NCBI GenBank assembly: GCA_019321725.1 | Contig: CM033120.1 | Span: 5,275,694 to 5,339,693 of the forward strand | Length of the DNA: 64,000 nucleotides | DNA from: Paulownia fortunei | Lineage: Eukaryota > Streptophyta > Magnoliopsida > Lamiales > Paulowniaceae | Direction of reading: 5' to 3' | In this document: positions 22,796 to 35,917 of the stretch, piece by piece | Layout of the letters: the number at the start of each line of letters is the position of its first letter | How positions within the stretch are numbered: the stretch's first letter is position 1 | Notes under the pieces: model-generated | The model's input: the letters and a program-made list of their open reading frames with translations, nothing else | What the model was told of the DNA's origin: nothing | Databases searched by the model: none | Position numbers and translations under genes: made by a program

Positions 22796-25700
22796 TGTTA
22801 GGTTTGCGTAATCGCGGGATTGCAAGCACAACGAAAATTTAAATTTGTTCAAGGATTAAAGTAAAATCATATATCATATGTAAATATGCATATCCCAAAC
22901 TTGATGTGATTTTTAGTTTGTGTTTCTGATTGCTAGTTTAATAAAATTAAACAACTAAATCTTTGCGATTATATCTTTGAAGCAATCCAGTTGATGAAGG
23001 GTAACAAGGAATTTAAATTCCTTAAGCTCCTCTCGAATAATTTCGATGGTCTCTCAAAACTTTCGATGTGCTCTAAGTGTAGTCCCTCTAATGGTATCCA
23101 CATTTTTTAGCAGATCCACAAGCTTCAAATCCTTGCTAGTGAATTTGAATTCATATTTCTAAATCTATTTGAGAGTGAAGATTAATTCTTGAATCAAAAA
23201 GTGATGGAAGAATTAATGTTTTAATCAAAAAAGTGATGGAACCTTTTGATGGAGTAATTTTTCTTGAAGTAAGAAAATATAACACAAAAAAAAGTGAAAA
23301 GGAGAAGATGAGAGGGGGCCAATTTTTTTTAGCTCTCTTGCTTGTAGTTTTTGGCCCCTACATTGTGTATTTATATACACAATGTAGTCTTAACATAATC
23401 CTAGTAGGTCTACAACTCTTATACTAATTAGTCCCCTAATCTAATTAGGAAAACTTCTCCTTCCTTATCTCTTATTTATTTTACTTCAAGATAAATTCTT
23501 TCCATCTTTATTAGGACTCTTTAATTCTAGCAATTAAAAAATCCTAATGGGCCTCTAACCCCATGGGTTTGGACTCTAATTAATTTATTAAAGATCAATT
23601 AATTAAAAAATCTAATATAATTAATTGATTCAATCAATTAATTAGTTGGTTCCATTACAGACCACCTAATCATATTAGACCCAATTAAAATAATTCTATT
23701 ATTTTAATTGATTAAATTAATTTAACTCCTTCAATTAATTTTAGGCCAAGATAATATAATTGATCTTCATCAATTAATTAATTCACTCTTAAGAGCCCCA
23801 AATTTTTATTAGGTTCAAATAAATAATCATATTATTTATTTGAATGAATTAATTTAACTGTTTAAATTAGTTCTAAGTTAAGTTGATTAATCTCCATTAA
23901 TCAACTTAATCCAACACTTTGGATTACAAAAATAGATATAGAAGTGGATCATCTCGATTTGTGTGTGACCCATTTGGTTCACCATCAAGCTAGTAGTGGT
24001 TTTGCAACCTTTGCAACTTATGAATAAATTTAATGTTTTGATTAATTAATCTAGTTAATTAATCCACTTGGAATTAACCTCTTAATTCCAAGAACCTCAT
24101 AAATTAAGGAAAGTACCTAGTTGTGCATCTCGGCTACATAGTATTAGGTGAATAGCAAGTGAACCTTTTCTGTTGTGAATACCATGTAAATACGGTTCCT
24201 CCATCAACTAATCTCCTGATTAAGTCTAGGGCAAGGATTATTAGTTGAAACTCTATTTTGACTTAATAACTATGATTCTATTTCAAGTCACATTGATCCT
24301 ATGATGAATCACTAGAAAAACTTACGTCTAGTATTCATCCTGCCTTTACCAAGGTATTCGGGATCAAAGACTATGATAACATAAGAGATTCTCTTATTCT
24401 ACTAGTGATAAGTTGGTTTTATACTGATAATTCATACATCTTTTGATTATCATTTAGTTTGTTTTCAAGTATTCCTTATCTTTTGATTATCATTTAGTTT
24501 GTTTTCAAGTATTATCATTTATACCGATAATTCCTTAAAGTTGTATTCATCCATGGTGAACTAAACATTTATTTCTAGAGGGTGATGTAACCTTATTTGA
24601 TCTTATATTTTGAATTCCAAATAATATTAGTTCAAGTTCTTCATCTTGTTTGTGTTATCTTGTTTAGTATTTTATCTTGATCACTAATTGAGATTGTTTG
24701 ACGGATGAGATTCGGCACTTGAGAGAGGAAATTTTATACATGATCATAGGAATAACACAACTTAGGAATCATAGAGTTGAGAATCTTATGAAACCTTTGA
24801 AGTTTTGAAGAAGAATTCATTGAACTTTTGTAGAGTTTTATTCTTGAATTTTTATAGAGATATCGAAATTCATGTTGGAACTCATAGTCAACGAAAGAGG
24901 GAATTGATGAGCTTAGGAATTTTTAACTTATATGTGTTGTTGACTTGAATTGATATATTTTGGAATGAAGAACATAGGTGATAATTAGGTGAGTCATTCC
25001 TCTAGAATATATTGTTCATAAGATATTTGTTATATTGTTTCTATAAACTCCATTCTTATCTATGCATTTTTATCTTACTTTACTTTGTTTTCCAATCATC
25101 ATTCGATCTTCTAGATAAAATTAGGACTATTTGAACTACGATACTTAATGCAATTTTTGATTACAATCTCTGTGGATACTCAACTTAACTCACCGTTGTA
25201 TTAAAACTTGACACCATTTACTTGCGGTTAGCAAAATATTTCACGAACAACTAGATAGGTGATGGATCCTTTATTTGGCTACTCATTAACCTCCATACAC
25301 GAAGATCATACACCCAACATAAACCTCTCATGAATGTTATGCAATTAGGAAATACATTAAAGTGTATGATGTCGTGCACAAAGCCACCATGGTGCCACAA
25401 GTTAAATGACTAATTAATGCACTATCATAACTAGGAAATTCTCATTCGATAAACAATACTTTCCAATTGAGAATTTCTCAGTGGGCCGTTTAGTGTACTC
25501 GTTCCCTAACAAGCACCTACACACTCGCACTAACATCCCTACGCCAATGTTTAGAATAAGACATGCTTCTTTAGAGTATGCTTCGTGTGTGCGAGTTTAT
25601 TGAGCTTATCAAAGTCCCATCTCAATGAACCCCCAACTCGGAACAAGTTTAAGATCAAATCCATAGAGGCATATTCCATGATCATGATCATATGCGTGAT

Positions 25701-25858
25701 CATACCCCGTAGTTAAAAATGATTTAGGGACTTTATCTAATTGATAAAAATAATTTAAGATAAAGAAATACCTTTTATTTATTTAAACATTATGAATAAG
25801 ACTATATTTACAAGAGTATAAAAGCTCGCCTACAATTGGCTCATCGGGCACTGTAATA
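22796..25858 (-). repeat. 3' LTR of copia copy H, with a nested solo LTR
   Basis: It reads TGTTAGGTTTGCGTAATCGC at the left and GGGCACTGTAATA at the right, the reverse complement of the family LTR. It is preceded on the - strand by the polypurine tract AAGTAGGAGAT. Without the 844-bp nested insertion and its target duplication it is about 2.2 kb, as expected. A TATA element on - lies in a 30-base perfect dyad at 23358-23387 (13-base arms CTACATTGTGTAT and ATACACAATGTAG). Confidence 0.85.
24406..25249 (+). repeat. Solo LTR (844 bp) of an unrelated retrotransposon inside LTR H
   Basis: The insert begins TGATAAGTTGG and ends TTTCACGAACA, giving TG...CA ends. It is bordered by ACTAG at 24401-24405 and 25250-25254, a perfect 5-bp target duplication, and the host LTR sequence continues directly after it. 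The 3' part (ACAATCTCTGTGGATACTCA, then CTTGCGGTTAGCA) resembles 3' ends of plant gypsy or copia LTRs. A 35-to-40-base stretch with TTTTGATTATCATTTAG is directly duplicated near 24430-24510. The family is not assigned. Confidence 0.85.
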
Positions 25859-28340
25859 ATCTCCTACTTGCCTTAGAGCCAATTGCCCATGTATCTAAGA
25901 CCCATCTTCTCAAGATATCCTTCAAATACTCTTTGAGCTAAGGGTTTTGTTAGTGGATCTACTATATTTTCTGTCGAGGACACTCGCTCTACTCGAACAT
26001 CTCCTCTACCAATGATTTCTTAGACAGATGGTTTCCTCTTATAATGTGTTTCGATCTTTGATGAGATCTCAGCTTCTTTAGTTACTTAACATCCCCATTA
26101 TTATCATAGTACCCCGAAACTGGATCAACAATGGAAGAGACTACACCCAACTCTTGGATGAAGTTTCTCATCCCAACACCTTCTTTCGTTGCATCACATA
26201 CTATGATGTATTCAACTTCGGTGGTAGAATCCGCAGTCATCTCTTGCTTGGAATTCTTCCAGCTGACTGCTCTACCATTTAACACAAATACAAATCCTGA
26301 CGTTGACTTTGAATCATCTACATCGGACTAAAAGATAGAATCAGTAAAGCCTTCTAGCTTGAGTTTTCCATTGCCGTAAACTAAGAAGATATGCTTAGTG
26401 CTTTGCAAGTATTTAAGGATTATCTTTATGGATTTCTAGTGCTCCTCGCCCAGATTGGACTGATATTTGCTCATGACACTTGGAGCATGTGCGACATCAG
26501 ACCTTGTACATAACATTGCATACATAATGCTTCTAATTGCATATACATATTAAGTGCGAATCATTCTTTCTCTTTTCTCAGGAGTCTCTTAGGGTATTGA
26601 CTTTGAAAGAGAAATCCCATGACTCATGGGTAAGAATCCTCTTTTGGATTCTAACATGGTAAACCTCTTTAGCACTTTATCTATGTATGTGGATTGGGAT
26701 AGTCTGATCATCCTTTTGGATCTCTCTCTATAGATCCTAATCCCCAAAATATAGGATGCTTCTTCCAAATTCTTCATGAAGAACTAAGTAGATAATTAAG
26801 TCTTTATTGATTACAACATCCCTACGTCATTCCCAATTAGTAGTATGTCATCAACATAAAGGACAACAAAGGCTACTGTGCTCCCACTAACTTTCTTATA
26901 CACACAGGGTTTGTTCGAATTCTTGAGAAAACCAAATGATTTGATTGCCTTATCGAAATGAAGATTCCAGTTTTGGGAAGCTTGTTTGAGTTCGTAAATG
27001 GATCTTTGGAGTTTGCAAACCTTTTATATGAAGTCCTCTAGTTGTCTTATATAGATCTCTTCCTCAATATTCTCATTGAGCAAGGTGGCTTTCACATCTA
27101 TTTACCATATCTCATAGTAATAATACGCTAATATGGCAAGTAATATCCGAATAGATTTTAGCATCACCACTAGTGAAAAGTTTCCTCATAGTCAACACCT
27201 TGCTTTTGAGTATAGCCTTTTGCAACTAGTCATGCCTTATAGGTCACTACCTCTCCATCTACTCCAAGTTTCTGCTTGTAGACCCATTTGCAGCCGATGG
27301 GTACTATACCCTGTGGTGGGTCCATCAAGGTCCATACCTTGTTAGAGTACATGGAGTCTATCTCAGTTTGCATGGCTTTTTGTCATCTCCCCAAATCGAT
27401 GACTGACATCACTTCTCTGTAATTTCTTGAATCATTATCCAAAAAATGTTCCTCCTTGTTGTTCTCCAACAAAAGAACATACCTCTCAGGTGGTCTCGAG
27501 ATCCTTTTAAATCTTCTAGGAGGCTGTGTATAGGAATGTTAGTTTTGGGTGGTTCTATCGCTAATGTCTTTTGTGGGACACTTTGTGGTTCTTGAATTTC
27601 TTCAAGCTCTACAACTTTGCCTTTTCTTTCTAATAGAAACTCCTTCTCTAAGAAGGAGACATTTCTCTAAACAAATACCTTTTGTTTCGAAGGGTCGTAA
27701 AAATAGTATCCAATGAATTCCTTTAGATAACCTACAAACTTATATAAGGTGGATCTAGCATCCAACTTATCTCCCACCAACTGCTTCACGTAAGTACGGC
27801 ACCCCCATACCTTAAGGTACTTGTATGAAGGGGATTTGTCACATCATATTTCATATGGTATTTTGGGCAACAACTTACTTGGCACTCTGTTTAAGAGAAA
27901 TGTCATCGTTTCTAGAGCATAGCCCCATAATGAAAGAGGAATCCCTATGAAACTCATCATGGACTGAACCATGTCAACATGGTTCGGTTCCTACGCTCTG
28001 CAACCCTGTTTAGTTATGGAGTTGTTAGCGGGGTCTACTGCAAGAGAATACCATTCTCTTTTATAATCGAGAACTAAGCCTAAGTATCGCCTCCTCCATC
28101 AGATTGAAAAGTTTTAATACTTCGCCCAGTTTATTTCTCCACCTCATGCCTAAAGTTTTTTAACCTTTCAAAGGCTTCAGACTTGTATCTTAAAAGATAC
28201 ACATACCAATACCTAGAATAATCATCAATAAAGGTAAAGAAATAGTGGTAGTTTTCTCGGGTACTAACACTTAGTGACCTGCATACATCCATATGGATTA
28301 AATTCAAAGGGTACCAGAGGCCATCCCTACGTCTTGCTAC
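25859..28340 (-). pseudogene. Copia copy H: integrase, reverse transcriptase and RNase H remnants
   Basis: Read on -, an integrase core fragment (28131-28310: LIHMDVCRSLSV, FTFIDDYSRYWYVYLL) comes first. The integrase C-terminal part follows (about 27480-28000: VGDKLDARS, GYYFYDPSKQKVFV). Reverse transcriptase is next (27380-26590), with WVYKQKLGVDGEVV, QLKRSIYELKQAS and the catalytic YVDDILLIG near 26855, then YILGIRIYRERSKRM. RNase H (26340-25870) has [20 protein letters not shown]. The catalytic YVDD is intact but several stops and frameshifts break the frame. Gag, protease and the zinc-binding part of integrase are missing; a tandem repeat array replaces them at 28341. Confidence 0.85.
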
Positions 28341-29111
28341 TCTCGCCTGTGCTTTCCAAGATGTAGAATAAAAAAAAACTCTAATTATTGCTATAGAAAT
28401 TTTCAAACTACAAATCCCAGGACATCGCCACCTTGTGTTACTCTCTCAATTTTGTTCTATATTTCAAGATGTAGATTCTAAAAACCCTAATTTTTACTAA
28501 TATAATTTTCACCCCCACCCACTCGCTAATATCTCCCATGTGTTCTATATTTTGTGATGCATAATCCAAAAAACCCAAATTTTTGATATTGAAGTTTTCA
28601 CACAACAAGCACCAAACCACCCCTGTCCCCTTACTACTCTCTCTTGTGTTCAGTATTTCAAAATTTAGGATGCAAAAAACCTAAATTATTGTGATTGGAA
28701 TTTTCACACTTCAAACCCAAGGCCACCCCCTCCTCATTACTCTCTGTTGTGTTATTTATTTCAAGGTGTAGTATCCAAAACATCCTAGTTTTTTAAACTA
28801 AAATTGTCACCCCATTCTTTGGCTAATATCTTTCATGTGTTTTGTATTTTTAGATATGGAATCCAAAAAACCCTACTTTTTGTTACAGAATGTTTCACAT
28901 TATAAACCCCAATCCCCCTTCCTTCGCAACTCTCTCTCTTGTATTCTGTATTTCTTGACATAGAATACAAGAAACCCTAATTTTTGCTACTAAAAATTTA
29001 ACATTACAAACCCCAGCCCACCCCCACTCTCGCTACTTTCCGTTGTGTTCAGTATTAGAAGATGTACAATCTAAAAAACCCAAGTTATTGCAACTAAAAT
29101 ATGTGAATTGT
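28341..29111. repeat. Tandem array of roughly 100-bp units
   Basis: A unit of about 97-105 bp with the order TGTGTTctgTATTTcaAGATgtAgaATCcaAAAAACCC, TAaTTTTTgcTA, TTTTCACattacAAACCCcaG, CCACCCC, ctacTCTC recurs about seven or eight times. The GATGTAGAATC-like word falls near 28358, 28467, 28555, 28665, 28765, 28855, 28955 and 29055. Units differ by many substitutions. The array fills the gap between the integrase of copy H (-) and the gag of copy D (+). Short open frames here are fortuitous. Confidence 0.75.
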
Positions 29112-30761
29112 TGTACTATCCAAAATGTGGGATTACATACTTGATGTGATCCTTCCACCGGCATCGCCGAAAGATGTCAGTGAGGAGGAGCTTGTGGATT
29201 ATCACAAGCTAGTTGATGATGATCTGTAAGCACAATGCTATATGATGGCATCAATGTTAAACGAGTTGTAGAGATAACATGAGGTACATGCACATGATAT
29301 CTATGTTCACTTACAATAGTCGTATGGTGAAGATACTAGGCAGACAAGATATCAAATCTTAAAAGAGGTTTTTAGGACTTCTATGACGGAGGGCTCCTCA
29401 GTCCATGATCATGGATTTCAATGATAGGCCTGATTGAAAGGTCGAGTCACTTAGAGTCGTTATGGATAATGAGCTCTATTTGGATCTCATCCTGTAGTCT
29501 TTGTCTCCATTATTTGAAAGTAGCCTTGCTGAGCTAGTTAATATGTTGAAGATGGCTGAGTCCACTATGAAGAAGGACGAGCCGATCATGCTTGTTGGAT
29601 CCTCATCCAACTCAAAGGCAATAAAGCCCAAGAGAAAGAAGGGAAAATGAAAGTGTTCCTCAAAATCCAAAGGCATGAAGCCAACATGTGGCGTCTCCAA
29701 GAGTTCCAACAAGACTAATGATAAGTGCTACTATTGCAGCAAACCTGGGCATTGGAAGAGGAACTGCAAGGAGTACCCTGCAAGTTTGAAGAGTTCAAGT
29801 ATTTATTTTGTTGAAGTTAACTTTTCAGTTAATGATGCTTCTTGGGTATTGGATACTAATTGTGGGTCTCATCTTTGCAATGATTTACAAGTGATGGTAA
29901 GAAGCAGAAAGCTAAGTAGAGGAGAGACAGTCCTACAATTGGGGAATGGAGCAAAGGTTTCTACATTAGCCATAGGAAGTATCAACTTAGCTTTAGGAAA
30001 TAGAGTAGTTTTAGTTTTAAAGAATTATCTTTATGTTCCAGAGATATTTATAAACATTATCTCCATTCCTATTTTGGATGGAGAAGGTTTTTCTTTTTCA
30101 ATAAAAAATGGAATTTGTTCCATTTTTAAAGATTTGGTTCTGATTACCTTTGGCATATTAATGAATGGTTTATATTCTTTTATTTCCCACAACTCTATTT
30201 TCCATGTTCAACAAAATAAAAGAAAAATAGATGATCCCAACTCTTTTAGCATGCTAGATTAAGTCATATCTCTGCGAAAAGAATTCATAAGTTGGCCTAA
30301 TTACTCAATCTTTTGAAAAAGCAAGGAGTCATGTCTTAAAGGGAAAATGACTAAATCACCATTTATTGGACAAATGGAGAGAGTCAAAAATCTATTGGAT
30401 TTGATTCTTTCATATGTATGTGGGCCACTAAGTGTTTGTGCTCGTGGAAAATATCACTATTTTATAACTTTTACCGATGATTATTCTAGGTACAATGATG
30501 TCTACCTTATGAGGTACAAATCTGAGGCTTTTGAAAAATTCAAAGAATTCAAATGTGATGTGGAGAAACAAACTGGGCTAAGTATTAAAGCTCTTCAATC
30601 AGACCGAGGAGGTGAATACTTGGGTACAGAGTTTCTTGATTATCTAAAAGAGAATGAGATTCTCTCTCAGTGGACCCCTCCTACAACTCCCCAACTCAAC
30701 TCCATGAAGGATTTGGGAGAAACATCCTTTATTCTTGGAATAAAGATCTATAGAGATATGT
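29112..30761 (+). pseudogene. Copia copy D: gag, protease and integrase, first part
   Basis: Gag begins abruptly at the array edge (WDYILDV, then EEELVDYHKLVDDDL) with several stops. A 195-codon open frame (29675-30262) carries an intact CCHC zinc knuckle, CYYCSKPGHWKRNC, at 29726-29767 and then protease WVLDTNCGSHLC, where the usual D-T/S-G active site reads DTN. Integrase follows (30347-30710) with GKMTKSPFIGQ, FTDDYSRY and LQSDRGGEYLGTEF. The frame then jumps from TTPQLN straight into reverse transcriptase SMKDLGETSFILG, so the rest of integrase and most of reverse transcriptase are deleted. It is cut at 30761 by a solo LTR. Confidence 0.85.
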
Positions 30762-33700
30762 TGTAATAGCCAAGCCTCATACTACTCACTTGACCAATAT
30801 GATTCATGCATTGCGTAATAATTTTATATGCTATTTGAATTTCTATTAACATTGCATAATTTATTTTATTTTATACGATATTCTTGAATATTAAACTTAA
30901 TTCTGAAGCTCTTGCACGATATTAGTTATTGAATTTCCTAATCTAAGTAGTTGATTTTATATTGAAATAAGAAAAAAATGAGGTTGATCAATACTGGATA
31001 TATAGGTTATAATTTCGGAAGTGTTAAAAGTATTACTAGTAAGTTTATACAATTTGATTCTATTTCATCTAGGTATTTCAAAAATATATATGGACAAATT
31101 GCATATTTGGGACATTGGATATAAGATACTATAATTGAAAGGAGATATTACAATATTCATTTATGTATAAGATCATATAATTTTTAATATGGACAATTAT
31201 TCAAGAATCGGGTGACAATCAGGTATGAAATTAAATGAACGGTTAGGAAATTAGCTTATGAATTATCTATGGTATCTTGTGGTAATTAAAATAGGATGCA
31301 ATAAAATTAATGTATAGTAAGACACATCTGATCTAGACTGGAAAGATTGGTGAAAGTTCAGATTTATACCACAACCTACCACCTCATGCTTGCTACCAAG
31401 CTTAAGCAAGCACCTCAAGTGCCACCTCAAGCTTTCATTCACTCTTAGCCATTTACCCACGACCCCCAACTATTTTAAGTCATTTTTAGGTTCTAACCTC
31501 ATGTCAAAATCTCTCTAAGCCGGTGCTAATTGATTTCAAGTGATAAAAAAGGCAAATAAAGCAAAAGGAAATAGTAATCACAAGTAGAATCTGAAACTAG
31601 CATAGGTGAGGTTCATATACAGTTTTGACATCAATTTTTATATTATTTGAGGGTTTTGTGATTTATTAATATTCTTATCTTGTTCATGATGATGTTATAG
31701 GTTATTCATAGGGTTATTAGGCATAAAAGAATGATTTGTGGTTGCAAACACATAGTAGAACCACTAAAGGGCAGAATCTGTGTATATGTTGATTTCTAAT
31801 TTATTGAGCTTGAAATATGCAAGAAACGTTGGGTAAATTCTATATTTATCATCATGAATGTATTTATATATGATTTAGGATTATTTATTTAGGTTTGGAT
31901 AGCTTAGGAATTAAAATATGACATGATAATTAAAGATGCTCAGAACTGTCTCCATCAAATTTCAGATTCTGTCCTATGTGAAGGAGACTGGTTTTACAGC
32001 ATTAAATCCATTAGTTTTAGCAATACTATGACCTGGTTGTCTCTTTGTATGTTATGTAAGTGTGGTGAAAATTTGGGAGTGATTGAATATACTTAAGGGT
32101 GCCAAAACCATTAATGTCAAGAAGTGCGTAAAATTATCACGGTAAGAAAAATCTGTTTCAGTATAATGTGAAGGGAGCTGAACTTAGAAAGCTATATCCA
32201 TGAGCTTTAATCATTCTATGACATGGTTACATTGCTTTTGATGTGAGCTATGTGTGAAAAAAACTGGGGGGTGAATGAATATGTCTAAGGGTGTCAAAAT
32301 CATCATGCAAATTAATGTAGCAGCAAGAAAATATGAAGTTGTGAATCTGTCCCATTTGGTTCATTAACATGTTCCAGCATAGATGTGGTGCATTTGATCC
32401 CTAAAATTTAGAAAAATGTTGTAAGAGTTATAATACATCAATTAAGTGAGGTTAGTATATATTTAAGATATGGAACAAAGGTGCGTAGAAGGTTGTATTC
32501 GATTATAGTTTCTAAGTGGTAAGGTTGTTTAGTTGAATTGAGATTCAAGATCTTTATACTATATTAGGTATAATGAACTTGTTAATTGAGGATGGTGATT
32601 GATATCTTGTATTCTTATAGATTATTTATCATCTAGGGTTGAGGAGTAATACTTAACAAACCTAGAAGTAACACATAACCGATCAAAGGTAAGTAAAGAT
32701 TTATTTGCAACTACAATGCGTAGACATAATAAATATGTGGTTTATATGTAATACCATAGATGATATGTGCATAGCAGAGGGCACGCATTACTATCATTCA
32801 TGTCCATTGAGCATACATACAAGTATTGGCACGTGCATGCATAATATACGAGTATTGTGATAAATCTTGCATTGCACGGCATGATTCTGAAAAAGAAAAA
32901 TATTTTACTGACCACTACTAGTGCACCGAAGCATGTATGGGTTTGCATGGTTGTATGCATGGATTTGTAGGTTTGTGTGCATGGATTTACATTCGTATGA
33001 TTATGCTTGGATTCGCATGCTTATATTATTATTGGCTATTAGATTATGGCGGTGTACAGAGCTCTTTTCCGGTGTATGGGATAGTAGCATTGGTCAGGGG
33101 CCCAAGAAAGAAATAATTTTGAGAGAAATGTTTTGATGTAAGGAATTGTATTGTGGGCATTGCATTTTGAGATGCGTGACTTGATATTGTGGATTATTCT
33201 TTGACATGCTAATCTTTACTTGTTGAGCATTAGCTCATATAGTTTATGCATTGTAGGTGAGTCTGGTCATACTTGATACCATAGACTTGCTGGACAAGCC
33301 GTTGGGTTTTTTATAGGTTTTGAGGATCAGTGTACATGGATGATGACTTGCTGGGTTGTGTTGTAGGCATATTCTAATTTTTACAATCATTATTATTGTG
33401 TAAATTATTGTCTATATATAAAAGGTTACAAGATGCAAAATGTCCTTACTTTTTCCGAAAGTATAGGCTATTATTTTGATTTTTATGTCCATTTTATTAT
33501 AACTTTGGAATGTCGTGTTCTATATAACTTTTGAAATTTTATAGTAAATAAGTTTGAGAATAACGTGACTGTGATGGGTGTTGTGTTTTTTTTATGTAAA
33601 TGATGATTTTCTATATACAAGGTTATATGTAAAAAAATACTTTTATTATTTTTCAAAGTGCTACAGTTGACAATTTTTTTTTATATATATACACATGTAC

Positions 33701-33767
33701 ACACATGTGCTACCTTGTCAAAATTATTGTTATATCAATATCTACATTTAGTGGTGGGAGTGTTACA
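30762..33767 (+). repeat. Solo LTR of about 3.0 kb, probably Ty3/gypsy (Tekay/Del-like)
   Basis: The insert begins TGTAATAGCC and ends GAGTGTTACA (3006 bp), with TGTAA/TTACA inverted ends. It interrupts reverse transcriptase of copy D, whose frame resumes right after it. The flanks are TATGT (30757-30761) and TAGGT (33768-33772), a 5-bp target duplication with one change. Long LTRs with TGTTGAGCATTAGCTCAT and a late TATATATAAAAGG (near 33412) are usual in Tekay-type chromoviruses; this lineage call is from memory of such LTRs. Position 32920-33020 has loose GCATGGATTTG repeats. No internal domain is present. Confidence 0.75.
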
Positions 33768-34634
33768 TAGGTTAAAAAGTATAATCGGACTATCCCAATC
33801 CACGTATATAGATAAAATGCTAAAGAGGTTTAGCGTGGAGAAATCCAAGCGAGGATTCTTGCCAATGAGTCATGGCATTTCTCTCTCGAGGGCAATATCT
33901 CCTAATACTACTGAGGAGAGGGAAATGATGGACCGCATACCTTATGCTTCCACCATATGAAGCATAATGTATGGTATGCTATGTAAAAGTCCTGATATCG
34001 CATATGCTCTGAGTGTCACGAGTAGATATCAGTCCAATCTAGGTGAGCAACACTGGAAGGCCGTAAAAATAGTCCTGAACTACTTGATAAGGACTAAGGA
34101 TATCTTTCTAGTATATGGCTCTGGAGAACTGAAACTAGAAGGCTATACTGATTCTAGTTTTTAGTCCAATATAAATAACTCAAAGTCAATGTCTGGATAT
34201 GTATTCACCTTAAATGGTAGTGCGGTCAGTTGAAAGAGTTCCAAGCAGGAGACAACCACAAATTCTACCACCGAAGCTAAATATATTGTTGCATGCGATG
34301 TAACAAAAGAAACTGTTTGGATATGGAACTTCATATAAGAGTTGGGTATGGTTCCATCCATTATTGATCTTGTATTGATTTATTAGGATAACAACAAAGC
34401 TATTACGCAAGCAAAATAGCCAATATGTCATCAAAAATCCAAGCACATCATGAGGAGATACCATCTGATCACAGAGATCATTGGTATAGACAATGCTGTA
34501 GTGGATAGAGTCGCTTCGGTAGAAAATATAGCAGACCCACTGACCAAAACTTTAGCGCAAAAGGTATTCGACGGACATCTTGAGAAGATGGGCCTAAAGT
34601 ACATGGGTAATTGGTGCTAGGGCAAGTGGGAGAT
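33768..34634 (+). pseudogene. Copia copy D: reverse transcriptase end and RNase H
   Basis: The frame continues from 30756 with LSQSTYIDKMLKRF, then SKRGFLPMSHGI, MYGMLCKSPDIAYALSV, KLEGYTDSSF, SMSGYVFTLNGSAVS, KHIMRRYHL and ADPLTKTLAQKVF, ending at the GNW end near 34615. A few stops (for example after SSF and in SAVS*KSS) break it. The polypurine tract GCAAGTGGGAGAT follows at 34622-34634. Confidence 0.85.
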
Positions 34635-35545
34635 TGTTATAGTAATACCCAACGTACCAATTAGATTGAGCATCCTTTATACTTTTATTTTTATAAAAGC
34701 AATCTTTTTCAAATCATATTAATAAAAAGGAAAATTTCTTTATCTTTAATAGCTTCTTGTAATTAGATAAAATCCATAGACCAAACTTAGCTACGGGGCA
34801 TGGTCATACATTTGATAGTGATCATGGAATATGCCTTTATAGCTTTAGTCTTAGATTAGTTTCTAGTCAAGGGTATTTTAAAAAGAGACATCAAATAGCA
34901 CAATAGGCTCGCGCATACAATGCATGCTTGCATTATGAGGATGTCTTGCTCCATGGACATTGGTGTAGTGAAGCTAGTATATGTATGCGGGTGCTTGTTA
35001 GGGAACCAGTACAATGAATAGGCCCAATGTGATTTCTTAATTGGAAATTTGTTTGTCGAAATAAGAAATTTCATGTTATGATAGTACACAATTAGTCTTT
35101 TGACTTGAGACACCATGGTAACCTTATGCATGTCATGTTTCATTTGGATATATCTTCTGATCGGTTGAGAATCACAAAGGGGATACATTGAATGTTGCAT
35201 TGATATGTATGGAGGTTAATGAGTGGTCAACAAAAGATTCGTCACTTGTCTGGTTGTACAAGTGAATCTCCTATGTTTCATAATTCATGACTTAGAAGTC
35301 CTTGGCTAAGGCAGGATGAATGTTAGACGGGGGTTTTCTAACGATTCGTTATGAGATATTGAAACTTGAAATATAATCAAAGTTATTGAGCAATTAGGGT
35401 TTCAACTATTGATCCATGCTCTAGACTCAATCAGGAGATTAGTTGGTAGAAAGACCTTATGTGTATGATACTCGTAATTGAAATAGGTTCACTCGCTATT
35501 TCTTCTAAGTCTAGGTAGTCATGATAGATTTGCTTGATGTTTCTC
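34635..35545 (+). repeat. 3' LTR of copia copy D, truncated
   Basis: It starts TGTTATAGTAATACCC right after the polypurine tract and matches the first 0.9 kb of the family LTR. It stops at about 35545, where the LOG-bearing gypsy block begins; the remaining 1.3 kb are absent. A 114-codon frame on - inside it is chance, as the same region is non-coding in all other copies. Confidence 0.8.
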
Positions 35546-35917
35546 ATGACTTACCTACCATGTTATGCAAAAAATAGGGATGCGTCTCAAGAGTGTTACA
35601 ATTACCCTTTACTCAGCCACCTTTTTTTCATGCTTTCAACGGACCCATAAAAAAAACACGCTTGATTTATATTTATTTTATATATATATATATATATATA
35701 TATTTTATATTTTTTTTTCAATACTAAAAAAAACACACATTGAATATACAAGTTATGATATCAATTATCCCTCCCCCCAACCTAATCGAGACATTGTCCC
35801 CAATATCAAAAATAGATAGGAAAGTAGAGTTTGAAAGATATCACCTGAAATGCGGCTAATAAAGCTGAAACAAAAAAAAAAACACATACTATTAGATAAA
35901 ATTATTAACAATAAGTA
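35546..35917 (-). other. 3' flank of the LOG-like gene with a (TA)n run
   Basis: This lies downstream of the LOG-like gene on - and aligns with 52008-52270 of the second copy. It contains an alternating TA tract at 35680-35702. A segment of about 61 bp (roughly 35868-35928, overlapping the end of LOG) is absent from copy 2 and is bounded by CTGA direct repeats. No reading frame is supported. Confidence 0.55.

Noticed and set aside
28438..28620. 60-codon open frame in the tandem array
   Set aside because: Other units of the array do not keep the frame.
34856..35200. 114-codon open frame on -
   Set aside because: It lies inside the copy D LTR. Corresponding LTR segments in copies B and G do not keep it open.
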